Source: Lachnospiraceae bacterium
GTDB taxonomy: Bacteria > Bacillota > Clostridia > Lachnospirales > Lachnospiraceae
Reading direction: 5' to 3'
DNA length: 62,208 nucleotides
NCBI GenBank assembly: GCA_004557975.1
Contig: SFEV01000008.1
Coordinates: forward strand, 1-62,208
The notes beneath the pieces are model-generated. The model ran no database searches. It saw only the letters and a list, made by a program, of their open reading frames with translations, and had not been told where the DNA came from. Positions 16,850-24,473 of the stretch are shown one piece after another. Position numbers and translations under genes: made by a program. Within the stretch, counting starts at the first letter, position 1, and every line of letters begins with the position of its first letter.

Positions 16850-18661
16850 TCACCTGTCATCCAGCTTCAGCACGCTCATAAACGCCTTCTGCGGAATCTC
16901 CACATTTCCGACCTGGCGCATGCGCTTCTTGCCCTCTTTCTGCTTTTCAAGAAGTTTCTTCTTACGCGTAATATCACCGCCGTAGCACTTTGCAAGTACA
17001 TCCTTGCGCATGGCTTTTACCGTCTCGCGGGCAATGATTTTGCTGCCGATGGCAGCCTGAATCGGAATCTCAAACAGCTGTCTCGGAATCTCTTCTTTCA
17101 GCTTCTCACACATTTTCCTTCCGCGCTCATACGCCGTCTCGCCGTGAACGATAAAGGAAAGTGCGTCGACCTCCTCGCGGTTTACAAGGATATCCAGCTT
17201 CACCAGTTCAGACTGTACGTAGCCCTTCATGTCATAGTCGAAGGATGCATATCCCCGCGAGCGTGATTTCAGTGCATCAAAAAAATCGTAAATAATCTCA
17301 TTGAGCGGCAGCGTGTACTTCAGCAGCGCTCTCGTCTCTTCAATATATTCCATCCCCTCATAGACACCGCGCCTTTCCTGGCACAGCTCCATGATGGAAC
17401 CGATGTACTCCGTTGTCACCATAATTTCCGCGGCAACCACGGGCTCCTCCATGAACTCGATCTCAGACAGATCCGGCAGATTCGTCGGATTTGTCAGATC
17501 AATGATCTCTCCGTTTGTCTTGTGTACCTTATAGATAACACTGGGCGCAGTGGTCACCAGATCAAGGTTGTATTCTCTCTCCAGACGCTCCTGAATGATT
17601 TCCAGATGCAGAAGGCCCAGAAATCCGCAACGAAAACCAAAGCCGAGGGCAATCGATGTCTCCGGTTCAAACTGCAGTGATGCATCATTGAGCTGAAGCT
17701 TCTCAAGCGCATCACGCAGATCCGGATACTTTGCACCGTCTGCCGGGTACATGCCACAGTATACCATGGGATTGACCTTCTTGTAGCCGGGAAGCGGTGA
17801 TGCGCACGGGTTATCCACGCTGGTCACCGTATCACCCACACGCGTGTCCTTGACGTTTTTCAGGCTTGCCGTCAGATATCCTACCATACCGGCGCTCAGC
17901 TCGTCACACGGGATAAACTGACCTGCACCAAAATATCCTACCTCCACGACCTCAGCCTCTGCTCCCGTCGCCATCATACGGATGGGTGTGCCTTTCTTCA
18001 CATTGCCATGCATGATACGCATAAACACAATGACACCCCTGTACGAATCATAAACAGAATCGAAGATCAGCGCCTGAAGCGGCGCATCCGGATCTCCCTG
18101 AGGAGCCGGAATTTTCTCCACGATGGCCTCCAGAACGTCCTCCACATTCTGTCCCGTCTTTGCGGAAATCAACGGAGCATCCTCTGCCTCTATGCCGATC
18201 ACATCCTCGATTTCATGGATAACACGTTCCGGTTCTGCGCTTGGAAGGTCGATCTTGTTGATCACAGGCATGACATCCAGATCATGATCCAGAGCCAGAT
18301 ACACATTGGCCAGCGTCTGTGCCTCTATTCCCTGTGCCGCATCCACCACAAGAATCGCGCCGTCGCAGGCCGCAAGACTGCGGGATACTTCATAATTGAA
18401 ATCGACGTGTCCCGGCGTATCGATGAGATTGAAAATATATTCCTCACCGTTCTTTGCCCTGTATACAGTCCGGACTGCCTGAGATTTGATCGTGATGCCG
18501 CGCTCACGCTCCAGATCCATATTGTCGAGCACCTGATTCTGCATCTCACGGCTCGTCAGCAGTCCTGTCATCTCTATAATTCTGTCCGCCAGCGTCGATT
18601 TGCCGTGATCGATGTGTGCGATAATACAAAAGTTTCTGATTTTGCTCTGATCCATTGCCAC
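16850..18661 (-). CDS. lepA: Elongation factor 4 (LepA)
   Basis: Translational GTPase of 603 residues that can back-translocate ribosomes and assists 30S assembly. GTP-binding motifs are seen in order: AHIDHGKST (G1), DTPGH (G3), NKIDLP (G4). The LepA-specific C-terminal domain ends in a Lys-rich segment (KKKLLEKQKEGKKRMR). A GTG start at 18661 has GGGAGG 9 nt upstream; an internal ATG 6 nt later is less well spaced. It belongs to the conserved gpr-spoIIP-lepA-hemW neighbourhood, here split by inserted genes. Confidence 0.97.
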   Translation of the reverse strand: MAMDQSKIRNFCIIAHIDHGKSTLADRIIEMTGLLTSREMQNQVLDNMDLERERGITIKSQAVRTVYRAKNGEEYIFNLIDTPGHVDFNYEVSRSLAACDGAILVVDAAQGIEAQTLANVYLALDHDLDVMPVINKIDLPSAEPERVIHEIEDVIGIEAEDAPLISAKTGQNVEDVLEAIVEKIPAPQGDPDAPLQALIFDSVYDSYRGVIVFMRIMHGNVKKGTPIRMMATGAEAEVVEVGYFGAGQFIPCDELSAGMVGYLTASLKNVKDTRVGDTVTSVDNPCASPLPGYKKVNPMVYCGMYPADGAKYPDLRDALEKLQLNDASLQFEPETSIALGFGFRCGFLGLLHLEIIQERLEREYNLDLVTTAPSVIYKVHKTNGEIIDLTNPTNLPDLSEIEFMEEPVVAAEIMVTTEYIGSIMELCQERRGVYEGMEYIEETRALLKYTLPLNEIIYDFFDALKSRSRGYASFDYDMKGYVQSELVKLDILVNREEVDALSFIVHGETAYERGRKMCEKLKEEIPRQLFEIPIQAAIGSKIIARETVKAMRKDVLAKCYGGDITRKKKLLEKQKEGKKRMRQVGNVEIPQKAFMSVLKLDDR

Positions 18662-18775
18662 TGATGTATTCCTCCCTGCCGGTACTTTCCGGCGATATCT
18701 GCTTTTTCTTGCCGCCGTCTGTCCGGCTGTCCTTATTTTCTGCCGTTATCTGCCCGGCAGCCCGCTTTTCTGCAG

Positions 18776-19114
18776 TCAGCTGGTATAAATCAGGATGCCC
18801 GCAATAATAATCAGGTTCCCGATCACGCGTCCTTTTGTAAACTTCTCTTTCAGCAGAAAATATGAGAGCAGCATCACAAATACGTAACTGAACGCGTCAA
18901 TAACCGTCCCGTATTTCATCTCCACCTTTGTGAAGGCGTACGTGTTCACCAGAAGCACGCAGAAAAAAATAAAATATGACAGGATGACCCGCCAGTTCAG
19001 ATACTCATACACTGCGCTCTTATGGGGACGGTTCGCGCTCTGCTTCAGAAGCACCTGGGAAATTGCCGTAAAAAAAGTACCGGCAAACATTAAAAAAATG
19101 CACAGTCTATTCAT
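18776..19114 (-). CDS. Small DMT-superfamily membrane protein, ArnF/EmrE-like subunit
   Basis: Protein of 112 residues with four predicted membrane helices in the EamA/small-multidrug-resistance fold. Known pairs of this type (ArnE/ArnF) move undecaprenyl-phosphate-linked sugar across the membrane. Visible features are AISQVLLKQSA in helix 1, the conserved KVEMKYGTVIDAFSYV segment, and LLKEKFTKGRVIGNLIIIAGI in helix 4. The ATG at 19114 lies inside the upstream partner gene (8-nt overlap), so the two are coupled and probably form a heterodimer. The divergent glycosyltransferase operon supplies the likely substrate. Drug export is an alternative, but two-subunit architecture beside an ArnC-like enzyme favours lipid-sugar flipping. 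Confidence 0.78.
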   Translation of the reverse strand: MNRLCIFLMFAGTFFTAISQVLLKQSANRPHKSAVYEYLNWRVILSYFIFFCVLLVNTYAFTKVEMKYGTVIDAFSYVFVMLLSYFLLKEKFTKGRVIGNLIIIAGILIYTS

Positions 19115-19457
19115 ATCGCTGCACCACCATAACTCCTGTGAATACCACCAGAAGTCCAATGATATTTCTCAGGGAAAGATTCTCGTGAAAAATCACCACT
19201 GCCCAGATCTGTGACCAGATCAGATATACCGTCTTGTTCGCATACGCCACATTCAGATCAAAGCGCTTGATCACCTTCTGCCATGCCAGCGCGTATATAA
19301 AGCAGTTCAGAAACATCAGCATGACAAAAACGTAAAGCATGATTCCTTTCAAACCATGCCTGTTAAACTGTACCGATGCCGCCTTCGAGAACACTCCGGT
19401 AAAAGAGAACAGCAGAATATTCAGATGTAATAACAGATAATTCTTTGCTTTTTCCAT
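19107..19457 (-). CDS. Small DMT-superfamily membrane protein, ArnE-like subunit
   Basis: Protein of 116 residues with four hydrophobic helices. It is the first gene of the flippase-like pair. The segment VAYANKTVYLIWSQIWAV and the helix-4 pattern NIIGLLVVFTGVMVV match EamA/SMR family spacing. No Shine-Dalgarno sequence precedes ATG 19457; instead a perfect TATAAT lies only 7 nt upstream, so the transcript is probably leaderless. The next in-frame Met is about 40 residues in and would remove helix 1. It reads away from the glycosyltransferase operon across a shared, overlapping divergent promoter region. Confidence 0.78.
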   Translation of the reverse strand: MEKAKNYLLLHLNILLFSFTGVFSKAASVQFNRHGLKGIMLYVFVMLMFLNCFIYALAWQKVIKRFDLNVAYANKTVYLIWSQIWAVVIFHENLSLRNIIGLLVVFTGVMVVQRYE

Positions 19458-19513
19458 GGAGTTGATTATATCATCATTTTACAACCAAGGCAAGATATGA
19501 TATAATCGGCTGG
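19457..19513. promoter_or_regulatory. Overlapping divergent promoters for the flippase pair and the glycosyltransferase operon
   Basis: Minus strand: -35 TTGCCT (19488-19493), 17-nt spacer, -10 TATAAT (19465-19470), with transcription predicted to begin at or next to the ATG at 19457. Plus strand: -35 TTTACA (19478-19483), 17-nt spacer, -10 TATAAT (19501-19506), start predicted near 19513, just ahead of the structured leader. The two -35 regions interleave, so the promoters should compete or be co-regulated. Confidence 0.65.
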
Positions 19514-19537
19514 ATAAGTAACTGAATTTGATGTTAC

Positions 19538-19705
19538 AGTTCAGCCATGCAGTAAAATGAAAAGCCAGACCGTGCAGATTCATCTGCAAAGGGCAGGATT
19601 TTCATTTTCTGTGATGTGCGGGACGCACATCAGCCACAGGCAGGAGCTGCGTAGCAGCGAATAGCCTGTGTAAACAGGCGGTCTGTGGCTTGCATGGCGT
19701 GACAC
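19538..19705 (+). ncRNA. Structured 168-nt leader element, copy 1
   Basis: Helices: P1 GCCATGCA/TGCATGGC (19544-19551, 19691-19698); P2 AAAATGAAAA/TTTTCATTTT (19554-19563, 19599-19608) capped by GCAGA/TCTGC; P3 GATGTGCG-gga-CGCACATC (19613-19631); P4 GCCACAG/CTGTGGC (19633-19639, 19683-19689), enclosing GCTGC/GCAGC and GCCTGT/ACAGGC. TGTTAC and GTAACA outside P1 can extend the closing stem. It lies between a plus-strand promoter and the glycosyltransferase start, so it is a 5' leader. A second 168-nt copy at 34939 keeps the same helices with compensatory changes. It could be a regulatory RNA or a mobile palindromic element; I do not recognise the family. Confidence 0.75.
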
Positions 19706-19738
19706 GTAAACAGTAACAATTTAATAGGAGGAAACAAA

Positions 19739-20668
19739 ATGAGCCTGTACTCTGTGGTAGTCCCCGTCTACAACTCGGAGCCTACCCTGCACGAATTATA
19801 TGAGCGGGTCAGAGCCGTTTTCGACGATACCATGCACGAGGAATTTGAACTGATCCTCGTCGATGACGGCTCAAAGGACGGCTCCTGGAATGTCATGGAG
19901 GAGCTGCACGATCTGGACCCGCGTGTCAAGATCATCCAGCAGGCAAGGAACTTCGGCCAGCATCCGGCGCTGCTTTGCGGTTTCCATTACGTAAACGGTG
20001 ATTTTGTTATTACCATGGATGATGACCTGCAGCATCCGCCTGAGGAGATCCCGAAACTGGCAAAAGTCATGAACGAGCGTGACGATGTGGATGTCATCAT
20101 TGCAAAATACGAAGGACGCAAGCACAATATCATACGCCGAATGGGTACCTGGGTATCTGTTTATGCCACCTCCAAAATGCTGGGAAAGCCCCGTGATCTG
20201 GAGATCACCAGCTTTCGTCTGATTCGCCGCTTTATTGTGGACGCCATCATTCAGATGAATGTACGCCTTCCGCAGATCGGCAATCTGCTGGTGCAGACCT
20301 CCAACAGAATCATCAACGTGCCGGTGAAGCATGACGCCAGAAAATACGGAAAAAGCGGATATTCCTTCTCCCGTCTGGTGAAGGATCTGCTCTATGATAT
20401 CACCACCAACTCGGCCTTTCCGCTGATTCTCGTGCGCGATATCGGTATTGTGAGCTTTGTCACCAGCATTATTCTTGCGTTTTACTTTTTGATTCGCTAT
20501 TTCCTGTACGGTTATTCCGTAGAAGGGTGGACATCTACTATCCTGATTATTCTGGCCTCCAACGGTCTGCTGCTGCTCTCCATCGGAATCATCGGAGAAT
20601 ACCTGATGCATATTCTTGACGAAGCGCGCAAGATGCCCAACTACGTGGAACGCCGCAGGAAACTGTAA
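19739..20668 (+). CDS. Family 2 glycosyltransferase, DPM1/ArnC/GtrB type
   Basis: Membrane glycosyltransferase of 309 residues that transfers a sugar from a nucleotide donor to polyprenyl phosphate. The GT-A domain starts VVVPVYNSE, has VDDGSKDGS near residue 42 and the metal-binding MDDDLQHP near 94. Two C-terminal membrane helices follow (about 233-256 and 268-293), the standard ArnC/GtrB topology. RBS TAGGAGG lies 7 nt before ATG 19739. It heads a three-gene plus-strand operon (glycosyltransferase, DegT-like, ATP-grasp) behind a structured leader, divergent from an ArnE/F-like flippase pair. Together these suggest synthesis and flipping of a lipid-linked sugar for surface-polymer modification. 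The sugar is unknown. Confidence 0.88.
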   Translation: MSLYSVVVPVYNSEPTLHELYERVRAVFDDTMHEEFELILVDDGSKDGSWNVMEELHDLDPRVKIIQQARNFGQHPALLCGFHYVNGDFVITMDDDLQHPPEEIPKLAKVMNERDDVDVIIAKYEGRKHNIIRRMGTWVSVYATSKMLGKPRDLEITSFRLIRRFIVDAIIQMNVRLPQIGNLLVQTSNRIINVPVKHDARKYGKSGYSFSRLVKDLLYDITTNSAFPLILVRDIGIVSFVTSIILAFYFLIRYFLYGYSVEGWTSTILIILASNGLLLLSIGIIGEYLMHILDEARKMPNYVERRRKL

Positions 20669-20681
20669 GAGGAGAGTGTAT

Positions 20682-21668
20682 ATGAAAGAAATCGGAGGTT
20701 ACCTGGAGCTGGAACGCTTTACAGGAAACGAATATCACACCGGTATGGTCAAGCTGAATCTTGGCAGGACAGCGCTGCTGTATCTGCTGAAAGCGGCTGA
20801 GGCACACACGCTCTGGGTGCCTTATTTTATCTGCGAGGCAGTGACCGATACGTGCAGAAAAGCCGGATACCAGCTGAAATATTACCATATCGACCGCAGC
20901 TTTCTGCCTGCGCCGGATACCGTGATTGAGCCCGGAGAATATCTGTATCTTGTGAATTTTTACGGTCAGCTGGAAGAAGAACAGATTCTTGCACTGAAGC
21001 GGACCTACAAAAATATTATTCTCGACAATACACACGCATTTTTCCAGAAGCCCCACGAATACATACCGACGCTCTACTCTGTCCGGAAATTTTTCGGGCT
21101 CAGCGACGGTGCATACGTTTCCATGGGAAATCTGGAAGCACGTTTTCCGCTGGAAAAGCTGGAACAGGACTGTTCCTGCCAGAGGATGGAACATATCCTG
21201 GGCCGCTACGAACGTACTGCATCTGAATTTTACCAGACCATGCTGGATCATGCACACGAACTTGATCATGAGATGGTATCGCGGATGTCTGCCCTGACCG
21301 ACAACCTGCTCCACGGAATCGATTATGAAAAGGCCTGCCATACGCGGGAAGAGAATTTCCGGAAGCTGGACGAGCTGCTGGGCGGAGAGAACACGCTCCC
21401 GATTCACATGCCAAAAGGCCCCTTTGCCTATCCGGTTTATCATCCAAACGGCATGGAACTTCGCAGAAAAATGGCTGAATACCATATATACGTACCGACA
21501 TACTGGGGAAATGTTCTGAGGGAAATGCCACAGGATTCTCTGGAATACGATTATGCGGCGAATATTCTTCCGCTGCCCTGCGACCAGCGCTACTGCGCAG
21601 AGGATATGGAGACGGTTGCCCGTGTATTTTGCCAGTGTATCAAAGAATTGGAGACCACATATGCATAG
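20682..21668 (+). CDS. DegT/DnrJ-like PLP-fold protein of a surface-glycan cassette
   Basis: Protein of 328 residues that resembles sugar aminotransferases of the DegT/DnrJ/EryC1 fold at low similarity. Landmarks are LNLGRTALLYLL near the start, VPYFICEAV (the substrate/PLP loop), ILDNTHAFF supplying the PLP-pyridine Asp, and SVRKFFGLSDGAYV, in which the Lys could form the Schiff base. Start ATG 20682 has AGAGGAGAG upstream and follows the glycosyltransferase stop by 13 nt. In the Arn pathway the equivalent enzyme (ArnB) installs an amino group on the sugar. Here it may make the amino sugar that the ATP-grasp partner then acylates. Function is inference; family is moderately sure. Confidence 0.7.
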   Translation: MKEIGGYLELERFTGNEYHTGMVKLNLGRTALLYLLKAAEAHTLWVPYFICEAVTDTCRKAGYQLKYYHIDRSFLPAPDTVIEPGEYLYLVNFYGQLEEEQILALKRTYKNIILDNTHAFFQKPHEYIPTLYSVRKFFGLSDGAYVSMGNLEARFPLEKLEQDCSCQRMEHILGRYERTASEFYQTMLDHAHELDHEMVSRMSALTDNLLHGIDYEKACHTREENFRKLDELLGGENTLPIHMPKGPFAYPVYHPNGMELRRKMAEYHIYVPTYWGNVLREMPQDSLEYDYAANILPLPCDQRYCAEDMETVARVFCQCIKELETTYA

Positions 21669-22905
21669 ACTTGTTATCCTCGGATCACTGGGGGAATTCG
21701 TACAACTGATTAAACTCGCCAGAAAACGCGGGTATTACACCATTGTCTGCGACGGATATACCGGAAGCATCGGAAAATCCTATGCGGACAAGGCATACGA
21801 TATCAATGTCGGCGATATCGACAGTATCGCCGATATGTGCCGCCAGGAGAAGGCAGACGGAATCATTACCTCCTTCTCCGATTACCTGTTTGAATGTATG
21901 GTAAAGATCGCTGAAAAAGCGGGACTGAAATGCTACTTCAGCACTGCGCAGCTGCCTTACTACCGTGACAAGACCAAAATGAAAGACATGCTCTCCGGTC
22001 TCGGTATCGCGACGCCTGATTACCGCTATATCCGGAAGAATTTTTCCGACAGTGAGCTGGCAGAGCTTCGCTTTCCGGTGGTGGTCAAGCCCATTGACAA
22101 ATATGGCTCCCGCGGAGTGGAAGTGCTCCATTCCGTCAGTGAAATCCGGGAGCGTTTTGACTACACCTGTGCCACCTCTGATATCAAGGAAGTGCTGGTG
22201 GAAGAGTACCATGATGGCTTTGAATTTAATATGATGACATGGGTGCTGCACGGGAAAGTGCACGTGATCAGCATTGCTGACCGCGAAAAGACCCCTGTGG
22301 GCGGCAGGGAAATTCCCATCAGCTCCCGCAATGTCTATCCCTCCAAACGCATGGATGCAGTTTTGCAGGAGGCCACAGATGTCCTGCAGCGCATCGCAGA
22401 TCATCTCGGTCAGAAGGAGGGGGCTCTCTCCATGCAGTTCTTCTGGAAGCCGGAAACGGGTGTCTCCGTCTGTGAGGTGGCCGGCCGGTTTTTCGGATAT
22501 GAACATGAGCTTGTGGAATACGCCGGCGGACTGAATTTTGAAAAACTGCTGCTGGACTATGTTTACTGTGAAGATGAGCTGGAAAAGACGCTGCGCTCCC
22601 ACTCTCCGTATTTTCCGAAGACCAGTGCTGTGCTGTATTTCCATGGCCGTCCGGGAATGACTGTTGTACACCAGGATGTGGCCCGCTCCCTCTCCCAAAC
22701 GCCCGGAACAGCAGAGACATGGCTCTTTTACAGGGAAAAGGAAGAGATCATCAGGCACGGACCGAATCCCTACGTCGCACGGTATTATATTACCGGCGAG
22801 ACGCGGGAAGAAATCGATGCGCTGACAGATTACTTTTTTGATCATATGAGTATCACGGATGAGGACGGCAGAGAGGTGCTGTACCGAAATATCCGCGGAG
22901 AGTAA
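21661..22905 (+). CDS. ATP-grasp ligase of a surface-glycan cassette
   Basis: Protein of 414 residues with a pre-ATP-grasp Rossmann domain (VILGSLGEFVQLIKLARKRG at the N-terminus) and an ATP-grasp domain at about 105-310. The latter shows FPVVVKPIDKYGSRGV (ATP-binding lysines and glycine loop), VEEYHDGFEFN, and a metal-binding region around LSMQFFW and VCEVAGRFFG. Such enzymes form amide or thioester bonds between a carboxylate and an amine. The ATG overlaps the preceding stop by 8 nt, so it is coupled to the DegT-like gene. A plausible role is attaching an amino acid or small acid to an amino sugar or lipid intermediate. It resembles carbamoyl-phosphate-synthase-like ATP-grasp proteins of uncharacterised clusters. 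Confidence 0.78.
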   Translation: MHRLVILGSLGEFVQLIKLARKRGYYTIVCDGYTGSIGKSYADKAYDINVGDIDSIADMCRQEKADGIITSFSDYLFECMVKIAEKAGLKCYFSTAQLPYYRDKTKMKDMLSGLGIATPDYRYIRKNFSDSELAELRFPVVVKPIDKYGSRGVEVLHSVSEIRERFDYTCATSDIKEVLVEEYHDGFEFNMMTWVLHGKVHVISIADREKTPVGGREIPISSRNVYPSKRMDAVLQEATDVLQRIADHLGQKEGALSMQFFWKPETGVSVCEVAGRFFGYEHELVEYAGGLNFEKLLLDYVYCEDELEKTLRSHSPYFPKTSAVLYFHGRPGMTVVHQDVARSLSQTPGTAETWLFYREKEEIIRHGPNPYVARYYITGETREEIDALTDYFFDHMSITDEDGREVLYRNIRGE

Positions 22906-22943
22906 CTGCCTGCCATTTTGCCGGATATCAGGGAACACATTTT

Positions 22944-24374
22944 TCATGTTCCTTCGAGCACCTGGCAGATCAGATCTGCCAGCGGCTCCATGGCATTTTT
23001 CTCCTCTTCCACCGTATTGAGCTGTGTACCCGCCTCAATCAGCAAAGAGCGCGGACGCAGATGAAGATTGAACCGCTCTGCTTTCAGATAGATTTTTCGC
23101 GTAAGCCCCGGATACTGTTCCTGGGCTTTTATCTGAAGCTGCAGAGAAAACGCAAGATTCTGGCTGACATACGGATTTTCCAGCCAGTACAGCGGTTCAT
23201 TCTTCTCATTTCGGGATATCCCGTTGAAAAACATAATCATGGAACATGGTTTTCCACCGATTTCCGTCACAAACTTCTTTCCATCCACACCATCCCTGTG
23301 GAGATCAATGATAACTTCTATGGTCGGGTTTTCCTCCAGGATTTTCTGTATGGCTTCCCTGGCATAATCGTACGCTGCGCTCCGGTCCAGAACACCATTC
23401 ACAAGATCATATACTCCTGTGTCGTGAATCACATTGTAGCCACAGCTGCGCAGATGCTCCGCCAGTACCTCTCCCATGCCCGTGATCGTATCCTCCACAG
23501 CGCCTTCTTTTGAGTCCACAAATCCTTCCTGCGAGTGAGTATGGTAAATCAGAATCTGCGGCATATCCGGATTTTTCTCAATACTCAGATCTTCATCCAG
23601 CAGAATGTCCGCATTCAGGAGCTCCTCGCTGGCCGTTGTCCCGCTGTCCACAGTAAAATACGTATTCAGCAGATAGGAAAAATCCCGAAGCTGACTGCGC
23701 AGAAGCTCCGATCCAGGGAGGGTGGCTGCTGCCTGCACATCTGTTTCCTCATCCATCTCTTCTGTCCCGGTCACGGCCTGTCCCAGTTCTTCCATGTCGA
23801 TCCAAATTTCATCTGTCTGTTTTTCTTCTGTTGTTTGCACGGTCCCGTCTGTCTGAATTTCTCCGGCTGTCTGCACGGTCCCGTCTGTCTGAATTTCCCC
23901 GGCTGTCTGCACGGTCCCGTCTGTCTGTTTTTCTCCGGATGTCTGTGCAGTCTCATCGGTCTGTTTTCCCCTGGCCATCTGCACTATCCCGTCGATTTGA
24001 TTTTCTCCGCCTGGCTGGTCTGTCTCACCCACCAGTCCGCCCTCTTCACCGGATGTATTGTTTTCGGGCATCTCTGTCTGCCAGGACTCCTGCCTGGAAT
24101 GGTTGTCCGCCAGATAGCTGTATACCGGAACAATCTGGCTCATCCATCCGGCAAACCAGTTTTCTCCCTCCCGTTCCTCCACAGTCGCTGTGTATCCGGG
24201 CGCATATGTGCGCATGGCTGCATCCTCCAGCGCTTTCTGGACATTTCCGGAATCCAGTAATCGCTGAACACCAAAGCTCTGTGAAAGCAGTCCACCCGCT
24301 TTATATAGTATATATACTCCCAGAATAAACATAATTCCATAAAGAAGCTTCTGAAGCCATCCGTCATTGCGCAT
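22944..24374 (-). CDS. spoIIP: Stage II sporulation protein P (peptidoglycan hydrolase)
   Basis: Amidase/endopeptidase of the SpoIID-SpoIIM-SpoIIP engulfment machine. The 476-residue protein starts at ATG 24374 (GGGGAGG 7 nt upstream), has a membrane anchor at about 8-28, then a long linker, and the SpoIIP catalytic domain from about 260. The domain carries ILIYHTHSQEGF, VIIDLHRDGVDG and LLIEAGTQLNT. The linker includes about five 12-residue repeats rich in Thr, Gln, Glu and Asp (pattern GTVQTAGEIQTD). It lies next to gpr as in Bacillus. Convergent with the ATP-grasp gene, 38 nt apart. Confidence 0.94.
   Translation of the reverse strand: MRNDGWLQKLLYGIMFILGVYILYKAGGLLSQSFGVQRLLDSGNVQKALEDAAMRTYAPGYTATVEEREGENWFAGWMSQIVPVYSYLADNHSRQESWQTEMPENNTSGEEGGLVGETDQPGGENQIDGIVQMARGKQTDETAQTSGEKQTDGTVQTAGEIQTDGTVQTAGEIQTDGTVQTTEEKQTDEIWIDMEELGQAVTGTEEMDEETDVQAAATLPGSELLRSQLRDFSYLLNTYFTVDSGTTASEELLNADILLDEDLSIEKNPDMPQILIYHTHSQEGFVDSKEGAVEDTITGMGEVLAEHLRSCGYNVIHDTGVYDLVNGVLDRSAAYDYAREAIQKILEENPTIEVIIDLHRDGVDGKKFVTEIGGKPCSMIMFFNGISRNEKNEPLYWLENPYVSQNLAFSLQLQIKAQEQYPGLTRKIYLKAERFNLHLRPRSLLIEAGTQLNTVEEEKNAMEPLADLICQVLEGT
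23806..23999 (-). repeat. 36-bp tandem repeat inside the spoIIP linker
   Basis: About five in-frame copies of a 36-bp unit encode 12-residue blocks such as TVQTAGEIQTDG. The two central copies are nearly identical at DNA level, while the outer ones have diverged. Multiples of three keep the reading frame, so copy number can vary without breaking SpoIIP. Confidence 0.85.
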
Positions 24375-24473
24375 TCCCTGCCTCCCCGGCGCAAGCACTG
24401 CGCCATACTACAAGTATATGAACGACAGGCCGCAGGTATTCCTTTTTCTCATATTCCGGTTCCGGCCGGGACT

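Noticed and set aside
23806..23999. Possible CRISPR-like array
   Set aside because: The repeat is a continuous in-frame 36-bp coding tandem within spoIIP, without spacers or cas genes.
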